64,000 nt of DNA from Apodemus sylvaticus (taxonomy: Eukaryota; Chordata; Mammalia; Rodentia; Muridae), in NCBI RefSeq assembly GCF_947179515.1, contig NC_067495.1, forward strand, positions 91,759,923 to 91,823,922, read 5' to 3'. The notes beneath the pieces were generated by a model. It ran no database searches. It saw only the letters and a list, made by a program, of their open reading frames with translations, and was not told the origin of the DNA. This document shows positions 54,101 through 63,210 of the stretch, piece after piece (position 1 is the first letter of the stretch; each line of letters opens with the position of its first letter). Position numbers and translations under genes: made by a program.

Positions 54101-55217
54101 TGAAAAAGATGTCAATGCTGAATCTGGGACTGGGGATAAGGCTGATGACACTAAAGATCAGTCTGATGCTGCTAATGGAGTTGACATAAGGTCTTGGTTC
54201 TATACTGGTAATGAAAACAAATGTGAGGATGAGTCTTCATCTCAGGCGAAAGCCAAAAAGGCAACAGAATCAAGGGGCATATATCCATCCATGGTCCCTG
54301 GAGCAGGAATGGGTGTATGGGATGGAGCCATTGTTTGTTCAGAAAGCAAGTCATCACACAAAACCAGCTTTCCAGGTGATGATGGCTTCGGAAGGCAAGT
54401 CAATACTGGAGTCAAGGTGCATTCCTGCAACTGCCGCTGTAAACGCACTGTTAAACTGGATGCACAAGATCTTGAAAAACTCATTTGCATGATTGAAATG
54501 ACTGAAGATCCTTCTGTTCATGAAATAGCCACTAATGCTCTATATAACAGTGCTGAATATCCTTATCCCCAGGAAATTGATCGGAATATAGGTGGAATTT
54601 CAGTTATCCAAAGCTTATTGAGCAATCCCTACCCAAATGTACGGCAGAAGGCTTTAAATGCCCTGAATAATATCTCGGTTGCTGCTGAAAACCATAGACA
54701 GGTTAAGACATATTTAAGTCAAGTATGTGAAGATACTGTCACCTATCCCTTGAATTCAAATGTGCAAGTGGCTGGACTAAGATTGATAAGGCACCTGACT
54801 ATTACTAGTGAATATCAGCATATGGTTACCAATTACATTTCAGAATTTCTCCGTTTGTTGGCTCTGGGAAGCGGAGAAACTAAAGACCATGTTTTAGGAA
54901 TGCTTGTGAATTTCTCTAAAAATCCATCGATGACAAGAGACTTGCTAATTGCCAATGCACCAACAGCACTGATCAACATTTTTAGCAAGAAAGAGACAAA
55001 GGAAAATATCCTTAATGCTCTTTTACTTTTTGAAAATATAAATCGTCATTTTAAAAAACGAGGGAAAACATATCCCCAAGACAGGTTCAGTAAAACTTCC
55101 CTTTATTTCCTGTTTCAACGACCTAAAGCCTGTGCCAAGAAACTTAGAGCCTTAGCAGCAGATTGTAGTGACCCAGAGGTGAAAGAAAGAGTTGAGGTAT
55201 TAATAAATAAACTCTAA
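48141..55217 (+). CDS. Armcx4: Armadillo repeat-containing X-linked protein 4 (ARMCX4)
   Basis: 2358 residues in one open frame. Residues 9-25 form a hydrophobic segment (AGLVIWAGTCYCIY) followed by R26, K29 and R31, an N-terminal signal anchor as in Armcx proteins of the outer mitochondrial membrane. Residues 45-260 are rich in E, T, V and K ('KEAVTQT' repeats). Residues 270-910 are a ~40-residue repeat around 'EALPGTKNKVKGN' and 'PKAEAGAGT'. Residues 985-1615 are Gly/Ser/Trp repeats of about 10-14 residues ('SGGSWTGTGDQ'). Residues 1675-1940 are E/A-rich with five '(M/T)GFWFWNGD'-type motifs at 1749, 1783, 1837, 1877 and 1913, resembling the SWFW motifs of GPRASP proteins. An acidic stretch (1950-2035) precedes the armadillo-like domain (2084-2358), which contains 'ALNNISVAAEN' and 'VAGLRLIRHLT'. 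Family members act in mitochondrial transport and signalling; the function of this one is less known. Start: first ATG of the exon, +4 G, modest context. The function is inferred from the family. Confidence 0.93.
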   Translation: MGRVQDVGWATAGLVIWAGTCYCIYRLTKGRTQSVSGLARNGSRIETETVVGEQNQTLAPSEALAGREAETRLKTEPETGEGGEPVAEVDSKVPVLDRPSGNSQTKTMLEEEIETQSETSSLVETVVMTEAVTLTESTSQAKEVTMKEAVTQTDAEAEAVGKKEAVTQTKAKAWAMAGRAEVKKEAMTQTKAEARSLAEKETEINRVTVTQSEVLAVTKEVVKIGTMNETGIVAEATIRPLEETVSVTRTQSEARLDATVDTKESPNDMPVTVAGVDMKSYAQSQTVSIIQNDDMAGAEADKEDLKNMSKAGSGVDTKASGQPHVAANILAGAVPGAKNDARDNANDICEAEADIRTCIIQPETVAKIETEATSGATMDGGKDANVKAVTDADVTDTQPQAVTSDQTEALPDAKVKGKGNASAMAKAGAKANTKTNLQADALPDTGDKNRSDHHVTAKAEAGIDMVSCTQTEPVANVQGDDLPDGKIKTKDNANTTPKEGAQATAQSQGEALPNTKGKARGKAKAKCKAAAGTDTKTCAQPQTGTKTQAEALSDSKVDSKSDSNAVSKAGAKADQKACGQPQPVVNCQNEALPGTKNKVKGNPNPTPKTEAGTATTSSAQTNVTCSQGETTPGAKNKAKGNRNSVPKAGVGPDMTGSAQPQTVANSHSEALPGTKNKVKSNPNVVPKAEAGAGACPQSVAVSQGVALTGTKTKVKGNSSAVSKPDAGAGTMGSAHAKTVANSQGETLPGSKNKVKGNSNAVPKAEAGAGTTDSIQPQADALLGARNKVRGNSNSVPKAESGASTILALASSQAEALLGARNKVRGSSNAAPKAEAGVGARGSTQSQAVVSSQNETLLGARNKIRSNAGTKSGARTGTRSSAQPQAVVSSQNEALLGARDKGLSSSQVEATADNRVYAKPMVGAVPASEMVTVAGAQPNVHDYYWNGIGVEDWIAAERWIKFRFQTIDGDWENSVSWTEEESGATVGPWSGAANDKPGIVSSWAVACDDTKSWTGARTENEVALGTWVGAGDQASGAIWAGAQTTEGAWVGDKTSGATWTGAENQISAGPWVVSGNQAIAGPWAVSQVTDGSWPAVQAGGVSWVVDQGTGTWTVAENPTGAVSWAGPGNIVSIGYWTGAVDQTNAVPWTGTTDQVAAAEAKPGEKGPWVVAGVQPSGAPTLGSENQSSGRSWTEAVNQASAASNLGTVGPAGGTSWAGTGDQAGVGSTSGSADQSSSGSWAGTRNLAGERSWTGTGHQSDGAAKPGFENQTSDGGSWAGTIGQPSGGAKSVSEGQSAGRSWADSGNQLSGGFLVGPLDQSNRESQPVSGELAASGVDQTTGGGCWTGSGDQSGGESRLSARDQSNGQSWPGTGNQTGGWYCTYTGAQPIGGGSWVAASGQDVGGTKPVLMNQSSGGAWLGTGTQVGAVSWTGDQVGVCSKPGFEGQAVGGGFWPGAGDQTTGGSRPAVPENQSSGGVSWGSAGGHVIGGSTACPTDQSSGGAWPGLGSQVSGGSWIGTVDQTSGCTKSGFEDQTCGGGSWTGTGEQTSGESWPGSRASNEASGGSRVDPQDQASGGSWSRSDDQASGRFLVSAEVEANEGFWFGPGSEAFIGSWCWTEEATILPVAGMKDEASTESTSGTREETIISSGVGDEKKTSTESLTRSEEAACTGTCDGSEAKTVAGAEAEVDPESKTRVEAKAEAEAETKVEAEVRVGTSAEAGAVAATDSEARAEAGARVEAGAGAGAEAGMGFWPWNGDGTSKGAEAEAGVGGGAETEAETENSTGFWFWNGDAATRGSKLGTEAEAKAGIGTGTGTDTGTETGVGAGAEAQAVADTSMGFWFWDGDGATKGSRLGTEAEAVVGAGAQAGAEVVAGSSMELWSWDGDEATKGSRLGTEAEPGAGVVAEAGAETSMGFWFWNEDSTTKGSGLGAEAGAGLGSWTFSSNVNDGEDEEDELSRESSPGIEEISLRTLFGAESEDSNDPRSTNEKDVNAESGTGDKADDTKDQSDAANGVDIRSWFYTGNENKCEDESSSQAKAKKATESRGIYPSMVPGAGMGVWDGAIVCSESKSSHKTSFPGDDGFGRQVNTGVKVHSCNCRCKRTVKLDAQDLEKLICMIEMTEDPSVHEIATNALYNSAEYPYPQEIDRNIGGISVIQSLLSNPYPNVRQKALNALNNISVAAENHRQVKTYLSQVCEDTVTYPLNSNVQVAGLRLIRHLTITSEYQHMVTNYISEFLRLLALGSGETKDHVLGMLVNFSKNPSMTRDLLIANAPTALINIFSKKETKENILNALLLFENINRHFKKRGKTYPQDRFSKTSLYFLFQRPKACAKKLRALAADCSDPEVKERVEVLINKL
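48950..50870 (+). repeat. Armcx4: Coding tandem repeat, unit about 120 bp, in Armcx4
   Basis: About 14-16 units code for roughly 40 residues each ('Q-EALPG-KNKVKGN-N-VPKAEAGAGT---AQPQAV-S'). Units before 49880 are diverged; those from 49900 to 50850 are much more alike. Two units (from about 50475) lack the 'AQPQ' part. Confidence 0.85.
51100..52990 (+). repeat. Armcx4: Coding Gly/Ser/Trp repeat in Armcx4
   Basis: Short units of 10-14 codons centred on tryptophan ('tcctgggctggcactgg'-like DNA) with intervening 'DQ/NQ-SGG'. There are about 50 units, poorly phased. The minus-strand and +1 frames that stay open through this block are a consequence of its base composition. Confidence 0.85.
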
Positions 55218-55526
55218 TCTGTTTCCCCCAAAGTTTGAGTAACATTTTGGTTTTACATTCTGGACATAATGCGCATTGTAAATTGCATTAGAACTTTGAA
55301 ACTGGTGTTGCCTATGAGGATCTATAGCTGGACAATTTTAGGAGCAACAAATGAGTTCACGCTTGTACTGAAATTACATGTGTCAATTTTTATCTTGTCT
55401 GGATATTAAGATATTTTTAGTATGCTTCATGAGCAAAAAACCAACCGGTTCTTCATAAGTAAGGTAATCTTTGGTCCTTTGTGTGGACTTATGTTTATAC
55501 ATTTGAGACTTTATTTTTATGTCATC

Positions 55527-55532
55527 AATAAA
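55527..55532 (+). terminator. Armcx4: Armcx4 polyadenylation signal AATAAA
   Basis: AATAAA in 'gtcatcaataaagttgtgtg', 310 nt after the stop codon. A GT-rich downstream element ('gttgtgtgttttaag') follows at once. Cleavage would fall near 55545-55555. Confidence 0.8.
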
Positions 55533-55554
55533 GTTGTGTGTTTTAAGAAGCAAA

Positions 55555-57010
55555 AAAAGAGGTATTGTCTTCATTCTTGAGTTTATGATCTGTTTAGAAA
55601 GATAAGATAGGGAAGTAAACGCAGGAGTCTTTTGGTCACAGGCAGCTGTTTCCTATTAGAAAACGCTGTACAATGTCTCAGTGCCTGTGGCATGCTTTGT
55701 GAGAATCCAGTTCTGGTTAGCCTTGGGTAGAATGTTTGAGCAGCGGCATGAGAGGAAATAAAAGAGAGAAAATTAGCCTGAGTTCTGTCTACAGAGCCCA
55801 CTTATAAGCTAGTCTGGAGTGTTTGAATATTGTATCTTACTGTATCTATCCCTTAGAAACATCAAGGATTTCCATGACCAAAGGATGAAAGGAGAGTAAT
55901 ATGGTTGGTTTATGTTCAGGATGTGTCTAACTTGGAGTGAGGATGGGAGTGGTGACTGGAGACAGGCAAACAAGCTAAGAAGCTACCTCAGTAGCTGAGG
56001 TATGAGATGATAAACATCTGAAATGTCCCGTTCATTCCTGTGGGGATTATAAGGATAGCAGATAAGTGAGCTATCTCTCCTTTGTGACTTACTATGTAGT
56101 CAAGGCTGGCCTTGAACTCCTAGCCATGATCTAACCTTGGCTTTCCAAGGATTGGAGGAAGGGTAGGTCCAAGTCTCTAGGCCTGGGGTCAGAAAGTCTT
56201 GTAATGAGTAGGTGTTTCAGCCTGTTCTGGGGACATATAAAGAGAACCAGCTTTATTTTAGGGTTGTAGAGTCCGAGGGAACATCTCCTCTTTCATAGCT
56301 AACTCTGCTGTCTATAGAAGTGTAAAATAAAAGCTTTGACTTAAGAAAATATAGTTGAAAGAAAAATAAAATTTAGTATTTGCATCAGGATTTCTTTAGT
56401 AAGATTGGTTGGAGTGGGTTTTCAGAGAACCATCAAGAATCTCCCATGGAGGGAGGAACAGTGTTAACCAGCCAGACTGACCCGTCCAGCAGGTCCAGTT
56501 ATTCCTGGGTCCCGAAGAGGCACTACCTGAGGGTCAAAAATGGGGGGGAGAGAAAAGGGAAGCCAAGCATGCTAAGAAAGACAAGTCAGTCTGGGTTATG
56601 TCAAGGCTTCATTTAATGTCGGGGAGGTAAGTGGGTTTTAAGGCTTACAGAGAAGGAAATAACCTTCACACCAGACAAAGGAGGGAAGGGCAGAGACACC
56701 CCTAGGGGTTGAAGCAGGAAGCAAGCGAGGAGGTCATCTGGTCATCTGGAGAGGACACCCGGAGTTAACGGAGTTAACGCCGGCAGGTACATTCCGTGGT
56801 TAGGGCAGGAACATCTTGTGGTATTCTCGGGATCTTCTCACACTGGGCAGGAACATCTCGTGGTATTCTCGGAATCTTCTCACACCGATAGCTCAAGGAG
56901 AAGGCTCTAGTTAATTGTTCTTATATTTTAGCAGCCACCACCTTAGGGCCATGAGTAAGCATTAGTCCGAATAGCTCAGGATGGCTTCCCACACCAGACC
57001 CCAACCCCCA
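55555..57010. other. Downstream flank of Armcx4, mostly unrecognised
   Basis: An old antisense B1 piece lies at 56083-56150 ('tgtagtcaaggctggccttg'). A 42-bp unit is duplicated in tandem at 56803-56886, and shorter doublets ('ggtcatct', 'ggagttaac') precede it. No gene is seen. Confidence 0.5.
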
Positions 57011-57011
57011 C

Positions 57012-57320
57012 CCTCAGAGCTCCTGGGGACTGGACCACCAACCAAAGAGTACACGTGGAGGGACCCATGACTCCAGCTGCATATGTAGCAGAGGATGGCC
57101 TTGTGGGACATCAGTGGGAGGAGTGGCCCTTGGTTCTGAGAAGGCTAGATGTTCCAGTGTAGGGGAATGCCAAGGGGGAAGACGAGTTGGGGGGGGAGCA
57201 CCCTCATAGAGGCAGGGGGATGGGGGGGATGGGATTGGGGGTTTCCAAAGGGGAGACCGGGAAAGGGGAAACATTTGAAAAATAAAAAAAATATCTAATA
57301 AAAAAATTAAAGAAACAACC
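57012..57320 (+). mobile_element. L1 3' UTR fragment (sense)
   Basis: 'gagctcctggggactggacc', 'ggacccatgactccagctgc', 'gaggatggccttgtgggaca' and a G-rich end, then 'gggaaaggggaaacatttg' and an A-rich tail with 'aataaaaaaaatatc'. Confidence 0.9.
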
Positions 57321-57667
57321 AACAACAACAATGAAAGAATGATGCTGAGATCCACAGGGATGAGGATCCAAATTTCTTCTACTCCACAGTGTTGGCAACG
57401 GTACCTGTGTGTGTGTTTGTGTGTGTGGGGGGGCATTCAGACTTTGTGGCTGGTAGCATTCAAGGCATGTTACTGAGTATTGCAGTCCTTATCTTCGGAC
57501 TTAGTTTCTCTGTATTCAAAAAGAAAAAAGGAAAAACTAGTAAAGGAAAAAAAATTTTTTTTAACAGTTTGGCCTAGTTTGTGGGTGGAGAGTACATGTG
57601 GGATTCTTACAGCTTATTAAAAACTTTATAGCAATACAAATGCAAATTTATAGCAATACAGGTTCCA

Positions 57668-58125
57668 GAAGGGCTGGAGAGATGGCTTAGCAGTTAAGAA
57701 CAATAGCTGTTTTTCCAGAGGACCTGGGTTCAATTCCCAGTACCTACATGGCAGCTTACAACTATACAATTCCAGTTCCAGGGGATTTTGCATCTTCCCA
57801 CAGACATACATGCAGACAATACTCTGATGCACATAAAAATAAATCTGTGTTCAAAGGAGGTACAAGAAGAAAGGAGGAGTGGCCCCTGGTTCTGGAAAGA
57901 CTCAGTGAAGCAGTATTCGGCAAAACCAGAACGGGGAAGCAGGAAGGGGTGGGTGGGAGGACAGGGGAAGAGAAGGGGGCTTACAGGACTTTCAGGGAGT
58001 GGGGGGCTAGAAAAGGGGAAATCATTTGAAATGTAAATAAATTATATCGAATAAAAAAGTTTAAAAAAAAATAAAAAAATAAAAGAAAAAATAAATCTGT
58101 GTGTGTGCATGCATGCTTGTGTCTA
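57668..58125 (+). repeat. B3 SINE split by an L1 3' end
   Basis: 57670-57850 is a clear sense B3 ('agggctggagagatggctta', 'cagacatacatgcagacaat', 'cacataaaaataaatctgtg'). The short remainder after 58087 continues '(TG)ncatgcatgc'. Confidence 0.88.
57851..58086 (+). mobile_element. L1 3' end, 5'-truncated, with target-site duplication
   Basis: Only the 3' UTR: 'aagaaaggaggagtggcccc', 'gcagtattcggcaaaaccag' and 'aggggaaatcatttgaaatg', then an A-rich tail. The 16-bp repeat AAAAATAAATCTGTGT flanks it at 57835-57850 and 58087-58102. Confidence 0.93.
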
Positions 58126-58334
58126 ACTAGTCCTTTCCTAGGACAACTGGGCCTTAGTTTACCTCCATTTTCACTGTTCTCAGCAAGTTGTCAGAAGATG
58201 GGGCCATCCACATTCTTTAGAATTTGTAATATTTCTGTCCTATCAGAGCTCCAGCCCATTCTTACTTAGAGTCTTGGTTACAGGTCCATAGGCATATTTC
58301 AAAGCCTTTACAATATGCATGTCATTTTTCATTT

Positions 58335-58352
58335 TGTATATTTTATTTTGTT

Positions 58353-58387
<35 letters not shown>

Positions 58388-58538
58388 GGTGAAGGGGCTT
58401 GCCATGGCAAGTGTGCAGAGGTCATAGGACCAATTGTAGCAGTGAGTTCTCTCCTTTCACCGTAGGCTCTGGGTATTTAACTCAGGTTGTCAGGCTTGGC
58501 AGCAGCTGCCTTTACCCAGTGAGCCATCTCTCTAGCCC
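58335..58538 (-). repeat. B2/B4-type SINE (antisense) with (TG)n
   Basis: 'tttattttgtttgtttgtgt' and (TG)n to 58385, 'ggcttggcagcagctgcctt' and 'gtgagccatctctctagccc'. Confidence 0.75.
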
Positions 58539-58539
58539 A

Positions 58540-59030
58540 GAGTATGTTCCTTAATCCAATAATTCTTCTTATAGAAATATGTCTTTTGGAACAAATAAGT
58601 CAGCTTGCAGTAGGTTGTGCACCTTCAAACTGTTTTGAAAAGTAAAAAAAAAGTATGTGGTTATTTAAAATAGACATCCACCTTTACAACAGAATTCAAC
58701 ATACAATCCTCAGCAGGAAAACAGACTATAAAGGCATATATGCTATCTATGAAGAAAAAGATGTGCATATTGATGATCCCCAATGGAGTAGGGAGATTGA
58801 TTTAGTAATTTCCTTGCTGTACCATCATGGGGAGCTGCGGTTGGATCTCCAGTACTCATGTAAAAGGCTATACTGGCAGGGCTTGCCTGTAATCCCTGGA
58901 CTGTGGACTCAGGAACAGAGAGATCCTGCTGCTGCTGGCTTGCTGTTCAGCCACTCTGGACAACTGGTGAGCTCCAGCTACAGGGAGTGACAGTGTCTGA
59001 AAGCTACCAGCACTCCAACCACAACAGCCA
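58540..59030. other. Intergenic DNA, no feature recognised
   Basis: A 111-codon plus frame (58655-58990) has no domain signature. A weak B1-like word ('ttgcctgtaatccctgg') occurs at 58883. Confidence 0.35.
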
Positions 59031-59035
59031 AGGTG

Positions 59036-59235
59036 GAGAGCTGATGAGATGGCTCAGCCTTACAAACACTTGCTGCTCCTGCAAAGGACCTGAGAGCATT
59101 TCTCACTACCCTTGTAGGGCAACTCACAACCATTTGAAACTCCAGCTTCAAGACACCTGACACCTTCTTCCAGCACCCGTGCACATCCAGGTACCTATGG
59201 CATACACTCAGATTCACACTTCAACATAAATAAAA
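59036..59235 (+). repeat. B3 SINE
   Basis: 'agagctgatgagatggctca', 'ttgctgctcctgcaaaggac', 'gcaactcacaaccatttg' and tail 'cttcaacataaataaaaaa'. Confidence 0.8.
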
Positions 59236-59400
59236 AAATTAAATCCATCTCTATCACCTCCCCCACCTGCAAATTGGAGACCCAGTAGAGGAAATTGAAC
59301 TCTGGCCTTGACAAGCACGTGCATATCATACATGTGCATACACGCATAGACACATACACATAAAATAAAAAAAAATTGTCTTCTAAAAATGAATTTGTAT

Positions 59401-60029
59401 GGTACAACCACTCTGGAAACCAGTCTGGCGGTTCCTCAGAAAACTGGGCGCCTCACTTCCAAAAGATCCTGCTATACCACTCCTGGGCATATACCCAGAG
59501 GATTCCACACCATGTAATAAGGATACATGCTCTACTATGTTCATAGCATCCCTATTTATAATAGCCAGAAGCTGGAAAGAATCCAGATATCCCTCAATGG
59601 AGGAATGGATGCAAAAAATGTGGTATATTTACACAATGGAGTACTACTCAGCAATTAGAAACAATGAATTCATGAAATTCTTAGGCAAATTGATGGAGTT
59701 GGAAAACATCACACTAACTGAGGTAACCAAGTCTCAAAAGATGAATCATGGTATGCACTCACTAATAAGTGGATATTAGCCTAGAAAACTGGAATACCCA
59801 AAGCATAATCCACACATCAAATGAGGTACAAGAAGAATGGAGGAGTGGCCCCTTGTTCTGGAAAGACTCAGTGAAGCAGTATTCGGCAAAACCAGAACAG
59901 GGAAGTGGGAAGGGGTGGGTGGGTGAACAGGGGGAGGGAAGGGGGGCTTATGTGACTTTCGGGGACTGGGGGGCCAGAAAAGGGGAAATCATTTGAAATG
60001 TAAATAAAAATATATCAAAGAAAAAAAGA
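59401..60029 (+). mobile_element. 5'-truncated L1 (ORF2 C-terminus and 3' UTR) with target-site duplication
   Basis: The frame 59399-59779 encodes the C-terminal end of ORF2p ('MEYYSAIRNNEF', ending 'LISGY') and is followed by the same 3' UTR as at 57851. Flanking repeats AAAAATGAATTTGTAT (59385-59400) and AAAAATGAATTTCTAT (60030-60045) differ by one base. Confidence 0.93.
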
Positions 60030-60164
60030 AAAAATGAATTTCTATATACTATGAGAACATTGACAATTTTTATAGGTGATGGTTGGAATTTTTCTAAGTG
60101 TTTGTTAGACTTATGGGAGATTTTATCTTTTTTTAAGATTTAAAAAACAGATATTTACTTATTC

Positions 60165-60318
60165 TTTCTTTATTTTTTGACACAAAGTCTCACGCAGCCA
60201 TGTAGCCCTGGCTGTTTTGGGACTTCCTCTGTAGACCAGGCTGGCCATAAACTCACTGGGATCCACCTGCCTCTGTCTCTTGAGTCCTGAGATGAAAGAC
60301 ATTTGCCACTGCAGCTTC
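60165..60318 (-). repeat. Old B1 SINE (antisense)
   Basis: 'tttttgacacaaagtctcac', 'tgtagaccaggctggccata' and 'gagatgaaagacatttgcca'. Confidence 0.85.
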
Positions 60319-60319
60319 C

Positions 60320-60495
60320 TTTCTCTTTCTGTGTATGAGTGTTTACCTGCATGGGTGGATGTGCAACATGTGTATGCCCTACTGCTCATAGAAGCTGGGA
60401 AAAGGCATTTGATATCCAGATGCTTGAGAATCACCATCTAGGTGCTGGGAATCAAAACAAAATCGTGTGCAAGAGCATCTCTCTAGCTCTCTGAT
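60320..60495 (-). repeat. B3 SINE (antisense)
   Basis: 'tgagtgtttacctgcatggg', 'tctaggtgctgggaatcaa' and 'agagcatctctctagctc'. The antisense B1 adjoins its A-tail. Confidence 0.78.
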
Positions 60496-60867
60496 TTTAA
60501 AACCATCTGTATTTTGTAACATTTATATAATAAGTACAAGTTTCCTGTACAGTTTAACTCAAGATAAAATAATATATTCTGGATGGGTAGGACTGTCAGT
60601 TGCATTTGAAATTCTAAGAGTAAAAATCTAAAGACTCACATATCTAAATATTTGGAAGGTATAACTTAAAGATTTAAATGCATGCTTCAATAAACCTGTT
60701 AGTGATTAAATTTGTTTATTCTCTTAAACTGGTCTATAAAATCAAAGTCTTGTTTATCAGTGTACAGTGGCACAGACTTACTATCCTTGCTAATCAGGGG
60801 ACTTAATCAGAAAGGCTGGACAAAATAATGGGACATCACAAAAACATAAACAAAACAACTTTTTTTA

Positions 60868-61041
60868 GCTTTCTTTTTCTTTTTTTTTTCTTTTTGGTTT
60901 TTTTGAGACAGGGTTTCTCTGAGTAGCCCTGGCTGTCCTGGAATTCACTCTGTAGACCAGGCTGTCCTTCGAACTCAGAAATCCACCTGCCTCTGCCTCC
61001 CAGAGTGCTGGGACTAAAAGCGTGCGCCACCACCACCCAGC
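60868..61041 (-). repeat. B1 SINE (antisense)
   Basis: T-rich tail from 60868, 'gagacagggtttctctgagt' and end 'gcgccaccaccacccagct'. Little diverged. Confidence 0.95.
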
Positions 61042-61111
61042 TAACAGAACAATTTTTAAGGCTAGTGCTTGAGGACCACCAACATTTCATTGTAAAGAAA
61101 TGGTATCCCCA

Positions 61112-61355
61112 GGCAGGCATGATGGCTCATACTTTCAATCTTAGCATTTAGAAGGCAGAAATAGAGACAGAAAGAAAAATTTTCATATGTTTGAGGCCAG
61201 CTGGCTTACATAATGAGTGCCAGGAGAGCCACAGCTATGTAGAGAGACACTGTCTCAAAAAACCCACCACCACACCACACCACACCACACCACACCACAC
61301 CACACCAAACCAAACCAAACCAAACCAAACCAAACCAAACCAAACCAAACCACTG
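61112..61355 (+). repeat. Diverged B1 with (CACAC)n(CAAAC)n pentanucleotide tail
   Basis: 'gcaggcatgatggctcatac' to 'agagacactgtctcaaaaaa' is a sense B1 with an insertion. The tail is about 7 CACAC pentamers (61270-61305) followed by about 10 CAAAC pentamers (61306-61352). Confidence 0.8.
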
Positions 61356-61359
61356 TCTG

Positions 61360-61890
61360 ATGCCTGATCCCTCTCCAAGAATAAAGTCCTTCATTCATTT
61401 GTGAGGAATGATGTTAGTAGACAGCTCTCAGATGTCATAATTCTTCCTGAATTGCATCAAGTGAAGACAATCACCTCCCCAAGATCACTTGCTCCATTTC
61501 CTGGAGTCATTTTATATCCAGTGACTGATTGATGCAACTTGAGACAGAAGCTTATTGTTCCCCCCTGTCCAGCCCTGCTTTCTTCTTTTTCCTTCAATGG
61601 ATGTTGATCCCATAGGATTCCCTAATAAAGACCTTCATGCTATACTCTGTCTTTGCCTGCTCCCTAGAGAACAAACGTTCAAGAATCAATACAAATAGTT
61701 GTTGAAGAAAGCCAACATTGGGAAGAAATATCCTAGACAGATTGTTTGCTGACCAGTTGGCAATGCAAACTCCATCATGAGTGGTATGTTGCATAGACAG
61801 AAATATAAATGGAGTGGCAGAAGAATGGTTAGAGACTTTGCTGATGGCAGGGAAAGCATTGTCTGGCACAATATGCCAAAACTTAAAAAA
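61360..61890. other. Intergenic DNA, no feature recognised
   Basis: Minus-strand frames at 61594-61905 (103 codons) and 61686-61958 show no known domain. Confidence 0.35.
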
Positions 61891-61892
61891 TG

Positions 61893-62108
61893 GGACTGGA
61901 GACAATGCTCATTAGGAGCACTTGTTCTTGAAGAGGATCCAGATTTGATTTTGAGCATCTACATAGTAGTTCATAACCATCTGTAGGTCCAGTTCCCGGA
62001 GATTCGATGCCGTCTTCTGACTGTGGGCACCAGGCATGTTCATGATGCACATAAATACATGCAAACAAACTACTCATGCACATAAATAAAATATATAAAT
62101 CTAAAAAA
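61893..62108 (+). repeat. B3 SINE (diverged)
   Basis: 'gggactggagacaatgctca', 'gagcacttgttcttgaagag', 'ggtccagttcccggagattc' and an A-rich tail with 'cacataaataaaatat'. Confidence 0.82.
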
Positions 62109-62109
62109 C

Positions 62110-62980
62110 ATTTAAAATATTTTGATAAATATGGCATACATTTTATATATTATAAAGTTTATTAAGTTTGAAAATATGGAAAGTTACTTAGTTTGATTGA
62201 CATTTAAAAAAACTGAAAAAAATTAAATTAAAACCTAAAAGCTATATTCAAAAGTAAGAGAGTTTCCCAAGCAGATTAGGTAAAACTTTAGTGTACAGGA
62301 AGAGAAATGTGAACAGGCACAGGAATTGTTTTTTTAAAAAGTAAAGCTTCAAAGAAAGTTAAAGTTATAAACAAGACAAATCTTCTATGTTAGGCCAGAG
62401 CCCTGTGCCCTTGTGACCCATAGGAAGGAACCTCTTGATTGTTATTCATAAATATTTTGTATCTTCTACATTTCTCTGAATCCTTTAAGTATTCAAAAGT
62501 ATCCCACTTTTGACTATTGAAGGTTGGAATTCTACCTTTCTTGGAGATTCAAGCATGCCTTTCCTCTTTAAGAAGACATGGATTGACCTTCACTCTGGAA
62601 TCTGCTCTTGTGTCTCATCTTGGCCACTGGGCCTATCAGTAGGTTCAAACCACAGTATAACCTATCTGGGGCATATTGACTCTAGTAAGAAAAGAAAGGG
62701 AATATACAGGTAAGCTGTATATACAGCTGTAAGATCTGACGAGTTATCAGTACCAGCAGGTACTGATCTGTACATTGAGTGGTTAGTCAATCTAGGGCAC
62801 AAAAGGGAATATAGGAGAACAAATCAATTTGAGAATGTTTACAAGATTTAAAATCCTAGCAAATACCCAGGAAGTGATGTGAATTTATGGCTCAGATGGT
62901 ACCTCAAAGTATGGGAAATTGAAAGCTCATATTTAAACATAATGCCATCAAGGATGCTGGATTAAAGGATTAAAGACTCA
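62110..62980. other. AT-rich intergenic DNA, no feature recognised
   Basis: No SINE or LTR signature. The 67-codon frame at 62510-62713 is judged to be chance. Confidence 0.4.
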
Positions 62981-62986
62981 GATAAG

Positions 62987-63210
62987 GGACTGTAGAGATG
63001 GCTAAGTGGCTAAGAGCACTGGTGACTCCTCCAGAGGACCCAGGCCCAATTACCAGCACCTCCGTGGTTGCTCACAGCTGTCTATAGCTCCAGTTCCAAA
63101 GGATCCGACACCCTTTTCTGGCCTTTCCCAGACCTACAGGCACATGGTATACAGACATACATGCAGACAAAACACCTGTACACATACAATAAAAAATTAA
63201 AACCAATTAA
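62987..63210 (+). repeat. B3 SINE
   Basis: 'gggactgtagagatggctaa', 'tcctccagaggacccaggcc', 'ggatccgacacccttttctg' and 'acatacatgcagacaaaaca' with an A-rich tail. Confidence 0.9.

Larger units (their letters stand above)
48013..55545 (+). other. Armcx4: Armcx4 terminal exon (5' UTR end, complete coding region, 3' UTR)
   Basis: The acceptor 'tcttccacttctag' ends at 48012. The exon has 128 nt of 5' UTR, the uninterrupted coding region, and about 330 nt of 3' UTR. A coding region confined to the last exon is the usual arrangement for Armcx and Gprasp genes, which are held to derive from a retroposed ancestor. Confidence 0.75.

Noticed and set aside
48726..54151. Long antisense and alternate-frame ORFs across Armcx4 (up to 280 codons)
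   Set aside because: Low-complexity coding repeats leave other frames open. Their predicted peptides only mirror the repeats and have no independent signature.
59399..59779. 126-codon frame downstream of Armcx4
   Set aside because: It is again the L1 ORF2 C-terminus, followed by its 3' UTR and A-tail.
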